DNA of 24,718 nt from Chryseobacterium gleum (GTDB taxonomy: Bacteria > Bacteroidota > Bacteroidia > Flavobacteriales_D > Crocinitomicaceae), in assembly GCA_945877045.1 (NCBI GenBank), contig CAMCQW010000004.1, forward strand, positions 1 to 24,718. Direction: 5' to 3'. Shown in pieces: positions 16,040 through 24,718 of this stretch (within the stretch, counting starts at the first letter, position 1; the number at the start of each line of letters is the position of its first letter). Under the pieces are notes generated by a model. That model was given only the letters and a program-made list of their open reading frames with translations, was not told the DNA's origin and searched no databases. The translations under genes were made by a program, and so were the position numbers.

Positions 16040-17293
16040 ATGGCAAAATTAGAAATGAAAGTCCCTTCACCAGGTGAATCCATCTCCGAAGTTGAAATTG
16101 CAGCTTGGTTGGTCGCTGATGGCGATTATGTAGTGAAAGATCAAGCAATTGCTGAGGTAGACTCTGATAAAGCAACCTTGGAATTGCCCGCTGAGGAGTC
16201 TGGAACTATTACCTTAATGGCTGCCGAAGGTGATGTAGTAAAGGTGGGGCAGGTTGTCTGTTTAATCGATACATCCGCTGCTAAACCAGCAGGTATTGCA
16301 ACTCCTGAAAAAGAAATTAAAAGCCCGAAAAGCGCTCCGAATGCAAATCCTCAACCTTCACCTAATCCCGACCTAATTGTTAAATCGGAAAGTTATGCTG
16401 CAGGTGCAGCTTCACCTGCTGCTTCGAAGTTAATGGCCGAAAATAAGGTGATGCCTAATCAAGTTGTTGCATCAGGAAAAGATGGTCGAATCACGAAACA
16501 GGATGTTAATAATGCCATTGCAAAAGGATTTGATAATGCATCAATCTCCGTTTGGGGGGGTACAAGAGAAATAAGAAGAGAAAAAATGTCGATGCTGCGA
16601 AGAAAAATTGCAGAACGTTTGGTAATGGTTAAGAACGAAACGGCCATGCTTACAACGTTTAATGAGGTTGACATGAAACCGATCATGGACCTAAGGGCCA
16701 AGTATAAGGAGGCATTTGCCAAAAAACACGATGTTAATCTTGGTTTTATGTCATTTTTCACTAAAGCAGTAACCGAAGCACTCTATCTTTATCCAGCAGT
16801 AAATGGACAAATTCAAAATGGCGAAATAATTTTTCATGAATATGCAGATATAGGAGTAGCAGTATCATCACCAAAAGGTTTAATGGTTCCTATACTTAGA
16901 AATGCTGAGCAAATGTCATTGGCAGAAATTGAACGCGAAATCAAAAGATTGGCTATTAAAGCGCGAGACGGTAAGATTACACCAGATGAAATGACTGGCG
17001 GTACTTTTACCATTACAAATGGTGGGGTTTTTGGCTCAATGCTTTCCACGCCAATTATTAATCCACCTCAAGCTGCTATTTTAGGAATGCACAATATCGT
17101 TGACAGACCGGTTGCAATTAATGGAAAAGTTGAAATTAGACCGATTATGTATGTCGCGTTATCGTATGACCATAGAATTATTGACGGAAAAGAATCCGTT
17201 GGTTTTCTTGTTAAGGTAAAAGAAATGCTGGAAAATCCAGAGCGCATCCTTTTTGGAGCGAAAGACATTCATCAAGTTCTTTTGGATTTGTAA
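16040..17293 (+). CDS. sucB: Dihydrolipoyllysine succinyltransferase, E2 of 2-oxoglutarate dehydrogenase
   Basis: The 417-residue protein has the classic three-part layout. Residues 1-76 form a lipoyl domain with the lipoylated Lys44 in EVDSDKATLE. A Pro/Ala-rich linker leads to the E1/E3-binding domain (about residues 115-158: ASPAASKLMAENKV, DGRITKQDV). The catalytic acyltransferase domain begins near residue 183 (MLRRKIAERLV) and ends with the active-site motif SYDHRIIDG, with His378 and Asp382. It transfers the succinyl group from E1 to coenzyme A. The sequence after the active site (ESVGFLVKVKEMLENPERILF) suits an E2 of the succinyl type. It lies 19 nt after sucA without a visible promoter or Shine-Dalgarno site, so it is cotranscribed. 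An inverted repeat starts at its stop codon. Confidence 0.97.
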   Translation: MAKLEMKVPSPGESISEVEIAAWLVADGDYVVKDQAIAEVDSDKATLELPAEESGTITLMAAEGDVVKVGQVVCLIDTSAAKPAGIATPEKEIKSPKSAPNANPQPSPNPDLIVKSESYAAGAASPAASKLMAENKVMPNQVVASGKDGRITKQDVNNAIAKGFDNASISVWGGTREIRREKMSMLRRKIAERLVMVKNETAMLTTFNEVDMKPIMDLRAKYKEAFAKKHDVNLGFMSFFTKAVTEALYLYPAVNGQIQNGEIIFHEYADIGVAVSSPKGLMVPILRNAEQMSLAEIEREIKRLAIKARDGKITPDEMTGGTFTITNGGVFGSMLSTPIINPPQAAILGMHNIVDRPVAINGKVEIRPIMYVALSYDHRIIDGKESVGFLVKVKEMLENPERILFGAKDIHQVLLDL

Positions 17294-17319
17294 TAGTGAC
17301 TCTTAAGAGCTAACTATTA
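17291..17319 (+). repeat. Inverted repeat between sucB and maeB, starting at the sucB stop codon
   Basis: TAATAGT at 17291-17297 is complementary to ACTATTA at 17313-17319, and a 10-bp palindrome CTCTTAAGAG lies between them (17300-17309). The two axes differ by half a base, so the stem would contain a small asymmetric bulge. No T-tract follows, so it is not a typical intrinsic terminator. It could be an RNA processing or stability element, or a protein site. Confidence 0.5.
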
Positions 17320-17334
17320 ACTAATTATATATTA

Positions 17335-19599
17335 ATGGATAAAATCAGAAAACAAGACGCCCTCGATTATCACTCCTCGGGTCGTCCTGGAAAGATAGAA
17401 GTTGTACCAACGAAACCGTACGCCTCCCAACGAGATCTTGCCTTGGCATATTCTCCAGGTGTGGCAGAACCGTGTCTTAAAATTGCTGAAAATCCAGACG
17501 ATGTTTATAAATACACGAGTAAATCCAATCTGGTAGCCGTAATAACAAATGGAACAGCGGTTCTTGGTTTAGGTGATATCGGCCCATCTGCTGCAAAACC
17601 AGTTATGGAAGGCAAAGGCTTATTGTTTAAAATTTTCGCAGATATTGATGTTTTCGATATTGAAATAGATGCAAAAGATCCTGAGTTGTTTATTCAAACT
17701 GTTAAAGCCATTGCCCCTACTTTTGGTGGGATTAATCTTGAGGATATCAAGGCCCCTGAAGCATTTGAAATTGAACGTCGACTCAAAGAAGAGTTAGATA
17801 TTCCAGTAATGCACGATGATCAACATGGAACAGCGATAATTTCTTCTGCTGCATTATTAAATGCCTTGGAATTAGCAGGAAAGAAAATTCATAAGGTGAA
17901 GGTTTTAATATCTGGAGCCGGTGCTGCTGCAATATCTTGTGCGAATTTATACGTTTCGCTTGGGGTGCAATTGGAAAATATATTTATGTATGATTCCAAA
18001 GGCTTACTTTCCCTTGAAAGAACGGATTTAGACCAAATGAAGTCGGTTTTTGCAACACATAAGTTGGATATTCCTTTTGAAAAAGGATTTAAAAACATGG
18101 ATGTGTTTTTAGGTTTGTCTAAAGGGGGATTGGTTACCAAAGAAATGATAAAGATAATGGCTAAGGATCCGATCGTTTTTGCATTGGCTAATCCAGAACC
18201 AGAAATTTCTTACAAAGATGCTACCTCAGTAAGAAAAGATATTATTATGGCTACCGGTAGGTCGGATCATCCGAATCAAGTGAATAATGTGCTTGGATTT
18301 CCCTTTATTTTTAGAGGTGCACTGGATGTAAGGGCTACCACTATTAACGAAGAAATGAAACTCGCAGCTGTTAAAGCCATCGCTTCCTTAGCAAAAGAAA
18401 CGATTCCCGAAGAGGTTATTGAAGCGTATGGAGAGAAAAATATTTCGTTTGGTAGGGAACAATTCATTCCTAAACCATTAGATCCTAGGTTGATTTATTA
18501 TGTCGCTCCTGCTGTAGCAAAAGCCGCAATGGATTCAGGTGTCGCTAAAAATCCAATTTTAGATTGGGAAGTTTATGAAAACCAACTTAAAAATCGCTTG
18601 GGTCTTGATAATAAGTTAGTAAGAGACATTACTTCCAAAGCACAAAGTAATCCGAAAACAGTGGTTTTTACAGAAGCGGATAATGTAAAAATTCTTAAAG
18701 CAGCTCAAATTGCCTTTGAAGAAGGGGTTGCGCTACCAATATTGCTAGGTAATAAAGTGTTAATTCAATCTTTAATAAATGAATACGCGATTGAATTACC
18801 AGACGTAAGCATAATTGATCCGAAGGATGAAATGGAGAATGAACGTCGAAGTGCTTTTGGTAAGGCTTTCTTTAACAAAAGAAAAAGGCGAGGAATTATG
18901 GAGTTTGAAGCCATTCAATTGATGCGGGAAAGAAATCACTTTGGCGCTATGATGGTGGAAAGTGGATACGCTGATGCCATGATTACTGGACTCACAAGAA
19001 GTTATCGCTCATTATTAAAACCACTATTACAAATCATCGATCTAGAAAAGGATGTCAATAGAGTGGCGGGAATGTATATCTTGAATTCAAAACGGGGTCC
19101 ATTATTTTTAGCGGACACTACGGTTAATCTTAACCCAAATGCTGAACAGATTGCTGAAATAACACTCAATGTTGCAAAAACCATTCGAAAGCTTAAAGTT
19201 ATTCCAAACATTGCCTTATTAAGTTATTCGAATTTTGGCTCCTCACCTGGTGATGACGCTGAAAAAATGGGACGTGCGGTTAAATTATTGCATAAAAGTC
19301 ACCCTAACTTGATTGTTGATGGAGAAATGCAAGCTAATTTCGCCTTAAATGCGGAGCTAATGAATGAAAAATTTGCCTTTTCCACCTTGGTAAACAAAGA
19401 AGTAAATACCTTGATTTTTCCTAATTTGTCTGCTGGAAATATTGCCTATAAATTACTGCAACAAATGACAGAAGGAGATGCAATTGGGCCAATATTAATT
19501 GGATTTAAAAAATCAATACACGTCGTTCAATTAGGTTCAACTGTTAGAGAAATCGTTAATATGGTGAAAATCGCGGTTATAGACGCCCAAAACAAATAA
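17335..19599 (+). CDS. maeB: Hybrid NADP-dependent malic enzyme with C-terminal phosphotransacetylase-like domain
   Basis: The 754-residue protein converts malate to pyruvate and CO2. The N-terminal malic domain (to ~residue 160) holds YSPGVAEPC, NGTAVLGLGDIG and VMEGKGLLFKIFADID, then the metal-binding segments LEDIKAPE and MHDDQHGTA. The nucleotide-binding domain has GAGAAAISC (Gly194, Gly196) and later LANPEPEI and ATGRSDHPNQVNNVLGFPFIFRGAL. From about residue 427 a PTA_PTB domain follows, with VVFTEADNVKILKAAQIA, NLNPNAEQIAEI and VDGEMQANFALN. In this class the extra domain is generally regulatory (acetyl-CoA sensing, oligomerisation) rather than catalytic. NADP preference is assumed from the class. 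It sits 41 nt after sucB and 1 nt before ruvA. Confidence 0.95.
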   Translation: MDKIRKQDALDYHSSGRPGKIEVVPTKPYASQRDLALAYSPGVAEPCLKIAENPDDVYKYTSKSNLVAVITNGTAVLGLGDIGPSAAKPVMEGKGLLFKIFADIDVFDIEIDAKDPELFIQTVKAIAPTFGGINLEDIKAPEAFEIERRLKEELDIPVMHDDQHGTAIISSAALLNALELAGKKIHKVKVLISGAGAAAISCANLYVSLGVQLENIFMYDSKGLLSLERTDLDQMKSVFATHKLDIPFEKGFKNMDVFLGLSKGGLVTKEMIKIMAKDPIVFALANPEPEISYKDATSVRKDIIMATGRSDHPNQVNNVLGFPFIFRGALDVRATTINEEMKLAAVKAIASLAKETIPEEVIEAYGEKNISFGREQFIPKPLDPRLIYYVAPAVAKAAMDSGVAKNPILDWEVYENQLKNRLGLDNKLVRDITSKAQSNPKTVVFTEADNVKILKAAQIAFEEGVALPILLGNKVLIQSLINEYAIELPDVSIIDPKDEMENERRSAFGKAFFNKRKRRGIMEFEAIQLMRERNHFGAMMVESGYADAMITGLTRSYRSLLKPLLQIIDLEKDVNRVAGMYILNSKRGPLFLADTTVNLNPNAEQIAEITLNVAKTIRKLKVIPNIALLSYSNFGSSPGDDAEKMGRAVKLLHKSHPNLIVDGEMQANFALNAELMNEKFAFSTLVNKEVNTLIFPNLSAGNIAYKLLQQMTEGDAIGPILIGFKKSIHVVQLGSTVREIVNMVKIAVIDAQNK

Positions 19600-19600
19600 G

Positions 19601-20176
19601 ATGATAGCGCAATTAAACGGAAAGTTAATAGAAAAAAATCCAACCGAATTGGTAATTGATTGTGGTGGTGTTGGCTACGATGTGAAAATATCGTTGAACA
19701 CTTATACAAATATTGGCACTTCGGAAGCAATTCGAGTTTTTACTAAACTGATTGTTAGAGAAGATGCGCAAATTCTTTATGGATTCGCCACGAAGGAGGA
19801 AAGGGAAATGTTCAATTATTTAATAAGTGTTTCGGGAATTGGTCCAAACATAGCAATGGTGATGCTTTCATCCATGGTGCCCGAAGAGATAGCCTATGCT
19901 ATTCAAACGGAAGATGTTGTGACGATTCAAGGAATTAAAGGAATTGGCGCAAAAACAGCACAAAGAGTAATACTCGACCTGAAAGGAAAAGTAATGAAAA
20001 TTGCAGGTGGAATTGAAAATTCAGGCGCTTCAAACAATACGAATCGATTTGATGCGTTAACTGCCCTCGTTTCTTTAGGCTTTGATAAAAAAGCTGCTGA
20101 AAAGGCAATTGATAAAGTCGATTCGGGTGAGTTGGCTGTTGAAATATTAATTAAAGAGGCATTAAAAGTATTGTGA
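19601..20176 (+). CDS. ruvA: Holliday junction branch migration protein RuvA
   Basis: The 191-residue protein has the usual length and domain order. Residues 1-63 form an OB fold (MIAQLNGKLIEKNPTELVID, REDAQILYGFATKEER). Two helix-hairpin-helix motifs follow: VSGIGPNIAMVMLS (77-90) and IQGIKGIGAKTAQRVILDL (109-127). A C-terminal three-helix domain (NRFDALTALVSLGFDKKAAEKAI) contacts RuvB. RuvA tetramers bind four-way junctions and load the RuvB motor during recombinational repair. Its ATG follows the maeB stop by one base, so expression depends on the upstream transcript. ruvB and ruvC are not nearby, as is common in this phylum. Confidence 0.97.
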   Translation: MIAQLNGKLIEKNPTELVIDCGGVGYDVKISLNTYTNIGTSEAIRVFTKLIVREDAQILYGFATKEEREMFNYLISVSGIGPNIAMVMLSSMVPEEIAYAIQTEDVVTIQGIKGIGAKTAQRVILDLKGKVMKIAGGIENSGASNNTNRFDALTALVSLGFDKKAAEKAIDKVDSGELAVEILIKEALKVL

Positions 20177-20210
20177 TTTGAATAGAACGTTTACACAAAG
20201 TGTTTTTTGT

Positions 20211-23200
20211 ATGCGAGGCTTTGCTTTTGTAGGGCTTCTTACTATTTTGTCTATTTTAGCCAACGGAACAAACGCGTATTCTCAAAATGGCCCAACGCTT
20301 CCATTCCCAATATTTAATCCCTTAAATCCTAGTCAAAATGGCACCCAAAGTTTTGATTTAGGAAATCCAAGTTCGCTAAATCAAACGATGGTTTACGATC
20401 CTTCTACTGGGACGTATGTTTTTACAGAAACATTAGGGAATGGCTTAAATTTTAAAAACCCTTCCATGATGACCTTGGAGGAATACCTAAATTATAAAAA
20501 CAAAAAAGCCATCGACCAAAATTGGCAGGAAATTATCGAAGAGGAATCGGTCGTTGGGAGGTCATTTGAATTGCCAATTAAAATCGGAAGCAAAGCCTTT
20601 GAGAATTTTTTCGGTTCGGATGAAATTGTTATCCGTCCTCAGGGAAATGTGGAGGTGCAGTTTGGAATAAATTCTTCACGCTACGACAACCCAATTTTAC
20701 CAATGAGGCAGCGGAAGATTACTCGATTTGATTTCCAACAAAATATCAACATGGATATTGTTGGACAAATAGGTACAAAATTGAAAATAGGAGCCAAATA
20801 TAGCACTCAGGCGTCTTTCGATTTTGAAAATATTTCAAAAATAGAGCATACAGGGGATGAAGATCAGATTCTTCAAAAAATTGCCTTGGGTATGGTTTCT
20901 CTTGACTTGCCAACTAGTTTGATTCAAGGTTCACAAACCCTTTTTGGTGCCAAAACTCAATTGAAATTTGGCCGCGCAACGATTGATTTAATAGCGGCTT
21001 CTTCGAAAGGAAAAAGACAAGAAATTAACATTACTGGAAAATCTCAAGTTCAAAAATTCGAGCTTAGCGCAGATAATTATGAAGCGAATCGCCATTATTT
21101 CTTGAATCTATTTCACCAACAAAATTACGATAATGCCATGTCAACATTACCTGTTGTAAATTCAACCAGGTATATTACGCGTATTGAAGTGTGGATTACT
21201 AATAGAACAAACAATACAGAAAACACAAGAAACATTATAGCATTTGCGGATTTAGGTGAGGGACTCGCCACCAATTGTCAAGGTACACCGGGTGGAAATC
21301 AAGCAAATTATGATCCGGACAATAGAGCAAATGCATTATATGATTGGGCAGCTAATCAACCCTTAGTTCGTGGCTTTGCGAATGCAGTTAGTGCGCTTAG
21401 CGCTCAGGTTACTGCACCTGGTCCTTTTCAACAAGCTATCGATTACGAAAAAGTCGAAAACGCAAGAAAATTAACCGAACAGGAATATACTTACAACGCG
21501 CTCTTGGGGTATATTTCATTGAATAACCCGCTTAATAATGATGAGGTGCTCGCTGTTGCCTACGAATATACGTACCGAGGAGAAACGTATCACGTAGGTG
21601 AATTTTCTACCGATGGCGCGAGCGGGCAGCAATCCTTAATTTTAAAATTAATCAAACCAACAATCACCAATCCAAGAAATAAAATTTGGGATTTGATGAT
21701 GAAAAATGTCTATTCCGTTGGTGCATTTCAGGTAGATCAGTTAGGTTTTAGAGTTGATATTTTATACAACAATCCTGAAACATCTGTCCTCTTGCCGATT
21801 TTCCCAATGAATGGGGTTGATGATAAGCAGTTGGTTACTTTATTGGATATGGATAAGATTAATCAAAATAATCAGCCTTTTTCGGATGGTGTTTTTGATT
21901 TCGTCCCTTTTAATATGGTTAACAATAAAGCCGATAATGGGGGTACAATTAATCGAAAAAACGGTCGAATTTTCTTTTCTACGATTGAACCATTTGGTAA
22001 AACGTTGGCGAAGAAGTTATCCGATGTTGGAATTCCTCAACTTACAATTGATAAGGTTTCATTTTATGAACTGTATGATTCAACAAAGACAGCAGCGCAA
22101 CAGATACCGAGTAAAAACCGCTTTCTATTTAAAGGGGAATACCAATCATCTGTTAGCTCCGACATTCCACTTAATGCTTTAAATGTGCCTCAAGGAGCGG
22201 TTTCAGTTACTGCCGGGGGGATTAAACTTACGGAAGGAACAGATTATACGGTTGATTATAATCTAGGAAGAGTTAAAATATTAAACACGGGAATTCTAGA
22301 ATCAAATACACCTATCAAAATTTCAATAGAAAGTAATTCAGTTTTTGGTTTTCAAGCGCGTTCGATGTTTGGTGGTCACTACCAATATCGATTTAGTGAT
22401 AAGTTTAAGATTGGTGGAACGTGGGTGAGAATGACCGAAAGACCGGTTACTCAAAAAGTGGATTTTGGTTCTGAACCGTTTAAAAACAATGTCATTGGTG
22501 CCGATTTCGCGATTCGTACGAATGTGCCTTTTCTTACAAAATTAGTAGATTTATTGCCAGTTATTTCGACAACTCAAATGTCTACGTTTTCTTTGACAGG
22601 TGAGGTGGCTCACTTGATTCCGGGTCAGCCAAGGGCAATTAACAAAGAGGGGACATCTTACATTGACGATTTTGAAGCAAGTCAAAGTGCTATCGATTTA
22701 AAATCAATTACTGCTTGGCGATTAGCTTCTATTCCTCAAGGTCAACCAGATCTTTTCCCAGAAGCTTATGTAAAAGATTTATCTGCTGGATTTAAGCGTT
22801 CTAAAATAGCCTGGTACCTTATTGATCCTTTATTCTATCAAAGCAACACCTTGACCCCAGATCATATCAAGCAGGACGCATCAATGTTGGCGGATAGTCG
22901 AATGCGTTTGGTGAACCAAAAAGACATCTTTCCCAACCTGCAGCAGCAATATGGCTCCATTCCAAATATTTCTGTAATGGAATTGTCTTATTATCCGTCG
23001 GAAAGAGGGATGCATAATTATGACACTACAAATACGGTGAATATTGATGGTTCATTTACGAATCCAGAGAATCGTTGGGGTGGTATAATGAGGTCCTTAA
23101 CTACGAATGATTTCGAACAAACAAACATTGAATTTATTCAGTTTTGGGTGCTTGACCCTTTTAACGAAGATGCAGAAAATGTAAATCCAAACACGATACA

Positions 23201-24718
23201 CTCAGGTGGGGATCTATATTTTAACCTCGGAAATATTTCGGAAGATATTTTACCTGATTCAAGAAAAAGTTTTGAAAACGGCTTGCCACCTTTAGCAACC
23301 TCAATTGTAGACAATATTGATACAACGGTATGGTCTAGAATTTCAACCCAACAAGTAGTAGTAAATGCTTTTGATACGGATCCTGAATCACGAAAAAACC
23401 AAGATGTTGGTATTGATGGCTGGAACAACGATAAAGAAAAGTTAGCATTTACCAATTATGTGCAATGGGTACAAAACAATGCCGTCCTTGACCCTGTCGT
23501 TAAAGCCCGAATGATTGCAGATCCTTCTAACGATGATTATAATTATTACTTAGATGATAATTATGATAATGAAAGCGCAACGATTTTAAAAAGATATAAA
23601 AAGTACAACGGTATGGAGGGAAACTCTCCAACAACGGAAATGTCGGATACTGCTAATGCAGATGGTTACCCTACTCAAGGAAGCAATATGCCTGATTTAG
23701 AAGACATCAATCAGGATAATAATTTATCAGAATCAGAAAGTTATTTTCAATATAAAATGAGCCTTCGACCAAATGATATGGCCGTTGGTAAAAATTACAT
23801 AACAAATGTTCAGGTTTATCAAAATGGAAATAAAACAGAATATTGGTATCAGGTTAAAATTCCATTACGTGATTTTGAGAAAAAGGTCAATGGCATCCAA
23901 GATTTTAGGTCAATTCGTTTCATGAGGATGTACCTGAAAGGCTTTGATGAAGAGGTGCAACTTCGTTTTGCAAAGTTAGAATTGATCCGCGGTGAATGGA
24001 GACGCTATTATAATGATTTGACCCAGCCTGGAATTAGCATTCAACAGGATCCCAATCTAACTTCTTTCAATATTGCAGCCGTAAACGTTGAAGAAAATGA
24101 TCAACGAACACCGATTAAATATGAAGTTCCACCGGGAATAACTAGGGAAATAGATCCATCTCAAACGTATCAAAGACAATTAAATGAACAATCACTTGTC
24201 CTTGAAGTCTGTAACTTGCAAGATGGTGATTCGCGTGCTGCCTATAAAAATGTCCAGTTTGATGTGAGGACTTACAAAAAGTTAAAAATGTTTGTTCATG
24301 CCGAAGAAGTAAATCCTTTGCTTCCTCTTAATAATGCTGATTTGACATTGTTTGTTCGATTAGGAACCGATTTTGTGGAAAATTATTACGAATATGAACT
24401 TCCAATGGATGTGACGCAATGGGGCTCATCTTCACCAGAATCAATTTGGCCTGAAGCGAATAATGTTGAAATTGTATTTGATGATTTGTTAAACTTAAAA
24501 AAAGATAGAAACACTAAAATTGAACAAGCAGCGGCTGGGATTTCCTACTTATTGGAGTATTCAATTGTTGATCCTGCGAATCCCGATAGGAAAATTAAAA
24601 TAAAGGGCAGTCCCAATCTTCAGGCTGTAAAGACAATAATGGTTGGGGTGCGTAATCCTTTGCAAGGCGATCCATCTAACAATTGGCCCGATGATGGTCA
24701 AGCAGACTGTGCTATTGT
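20211..24718 (+). CDS. sprA: SprA/Sov, outer-membrane translocon of the type IX secretion system; 3' end cut by window edge
   Basis: One reading frame stays open from 20211 to the window end, 1,502 codons plus 2 nt; I followed it without meeting a stop. It starts with a signal peptide (MRGFAFVGLLTILSILANGTNAYSQ). SprA features in order: VYDPSTGTYVFTETLGNG and MTLEEYLNYKNKKA near the N-terminus; the first SprA_N block (NINMDIVGQIGTKLKIGAKY, about residue 180); TRIEVWITN; then YIDDFEASQSAIDLKS (about residue 815), WYLIDPLFYQS, IEFIQFWVLDPF and DLEDINQDNNLSESE. SprA forms the very large beta-barrel through which T9SS cargo crosses the outer membrane and is needed for gliding. Full-length family members are about 2,300-2,500 residues, so about 60% is present. 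A TTG at 20178, just after the ruvA stop, is an alternative start. Confidence 0.95.
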   Translation, partial: MRGFAFVGLLTILSILANGTNAYSQNGPTLPFPIFNPLNPSQNGTQSFDLGNPSSLNQTMVYDPSTGTYVFTETLGNGLNFKNPSMMTLEEYLNYKNKKAIDQNWQEIIEEESVVGRSFELPIKIGSKAFENFFGSDEIVIRPQGNVEVQFGINSSRYDNPILPMRQRKITRFDFQQNINMDIVGQIGTKLKIGAKYSTQASFDFENISKIEHTGDEDQILQKIALGMVSLDLPTSLIQGSQTLFGAKTQLKFGRATIDLIAASSKGKRQEINITGKSQVQKFELSADNYEANRHYFLNLFHQQNYDNAMSTLPVVNSTRYITRIEVWITNRTNNTENTRNIIAFADLGEGLATNCQGTPGGNQANYDPDNRANALYDWAANQPLVRGFANAVSALSAQVTAPGPFQQAIDYEKVENARKLTEQEYTYNALLGYISLNNPLNNDEVLAVAYEYTYRGETYHVGEFSTDGASGQQSLILKLIKPTITNPRNKIWDLMMKNVYSVGAFQVDQLGFRVDILYNNPETSVLLPIFPMNGVDDKQLVTLLDMDKINQNNQPFSDGVFDFVPFNMVNNKADNGGTINRKNGRIFFSTIEPFGKTLAKKLSDVGIPQLTIDKVSFYELYDSTKTAAQQIPSKNRFLFKGEYQSSVSSDIPLNALNVPQGAVSVTAGGIKLTEGTDYTVDYNLGRVKILNTGILESNTPIKISIESNSVFGFQARSMFGGHYQYRFSDKFKIGGTWVRMTERPVTQKVDFGSEPFKNNVIGADFAIRTNVPFLTKLVDLLPVISTTQMSTFSLTGEVAHLIPGQPRAINKEGTSYIDDFEASQSAIDLKSITAWRLASIPQGQPDLFPEAYVKDLSAGFKRSKIAWYLIDPLFYQSNTLTPDHIKQDASMLADSRMRLVNQKDIFPNLQQQYGSIPNISVMELSYYPSERGMHNYDTTNTVNIDGSFTNPENRWGGIMRSLTTNDFEQTNIEFIQFWVLDPFNEDAENVNPNTIHSGGDLYFNLGNISEDILPDSRKSFENGLPPLATSIVDNIDTTVWSRISTQQVVVNAFDTDPESRKNQDVGIDGWNNDKEKLAFTNYVQWVQNNAVLDPVVKARMIADPSNDDYNYYLDDNYDNESATILKRYKKYNGMEGNSPTTEMSDTANADGYPTQGSNMPDLEDINQDNNLSESESYFQYKMSLRPNDMAVGKNYITNVQVYQNGNKTEYWYQVKIPLRDFEKKVNGIQDFRSIRFMRMYLKGFDEEVQLRFAKLELIRGEWRRYYNDLTQPGISIQQDPNLTSFNIAAVNVEENDQRTPIKYEVPPGITREIDPSQTYQRQLNEQSLVLEVCNLQDGDSRAAYKNVQFDVRTYKKLKMFVHAEEVNPLLPLNNADLTLFVRLGTDFVENYYEYELPMDVTQWGSSSPESIWPEANNVEIVFDDLLNLKKDRNTKIEQAAAGISYLLEYSIVDPANPDRKIKIKGSPNLQAVKTIMVGVRNPLQGDPSNNWPDDGQADCAI

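Noticed and set aside
21811..22182. Plus-strand 123-codon frame within the sprA region
   Set aside because: It is an out-of-frame shadow. The sprA frame is continuous across it with recognisable family sequence, so it is not evidence of a frameshift.
23138..23455. Minus-strand 105-codon frame opposite sprA
   Set aside because: It is antisense to conserved SprA sequence and low in complexity; no independent support.
1..24718. Search for mobile elements, defence systems, CRISPR arrays and RNA genes
   Set aside because: No transposase, integrase, long terminal inverted repeats, spaced repeat array or tRNA-like cloverleaf was seen; nearly all DNA is in identifiable or plausible genes.

Overview
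The window looks like ordinary chromosomal DNA of a Bacteroidota bacterium, most likely a marine or freshwater flavobacterial-type lineage. Four things point there. The DNA is AT-rich. Promoter-like sites fit the Bacteroidota pattern (TTTG, about 19 nt, TAnnTTTG), and Shine-Dalgarno sites are largely absent. Many exported proteins have short signal peptides ending in SQ or AQ. The right end carries sprA, the outer-membrane translocon gene of the type IX secretion and gliding system. No rRNA, tRNA, CRISPR array, insertion sequence or phage gene was seen. The longest non-coding gap is about 155 nt, so no stretch over 300 nt lacks a gene.

Left part (1-8078). A secreted oligopeptidase B on the minus strand runs off the left edge. 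Divergent from it is a very compact plus-strand cluster of five genes: a SAM-dependent methyltransferase with a zinc-ribbon-like Cys cluster, a di-heme cytochrome c peroxidase/MauG-type lipoprotein, a SUFU-domain protein, an EamA-family transporter and a secreted S9 peptidase. They overlap or nearly touch (two ATGA junctions), so they are probably cotranscribed although their functions look unrelated.

Middle part (8133-13150). An exported MsrA overlaps a membrane-anchored SOUL heme-binding protein. An aldehyde dehydrogenase of the 2-aminomuconate/2-hydroxymuconate semialdehyde type follows, and its stop codon overlaps that of an oppositely oriented operon. That minus-strand operon encodes a small lipoprotein of unknown function, the Mrp/ApbC Fe-S carrier ATPase and an Nfu-type Fe-S scaffold. 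A DUF423 membrane protein diverges from it.

Right part (13306-24718). This run has a core-metabolism start: sucA and sucB (E1 and E2 of 2-oxoglutarate dehydrogenase), a hybrid malic enzyme with a C-terminal phosphotransacetylase-like domain, ruvA, and then the first ~1,500 codons of sprA, cut by the right edge. Gaps are 19, 41, 1 and 34 nt, consistent with one transcription unit or a few overlapping ones.

I found no convincing new system. The best second-look items are promoter/start arrangements that imply leaderless mRNAs, a Cys-to-Asp change at a likely zinc-ligand position in the methyltransferase, an Mrp protein without its usual CxxC cluster motif, a free-standing SUFU protein, and an inverted repeat beginning at the sucB stop codon.
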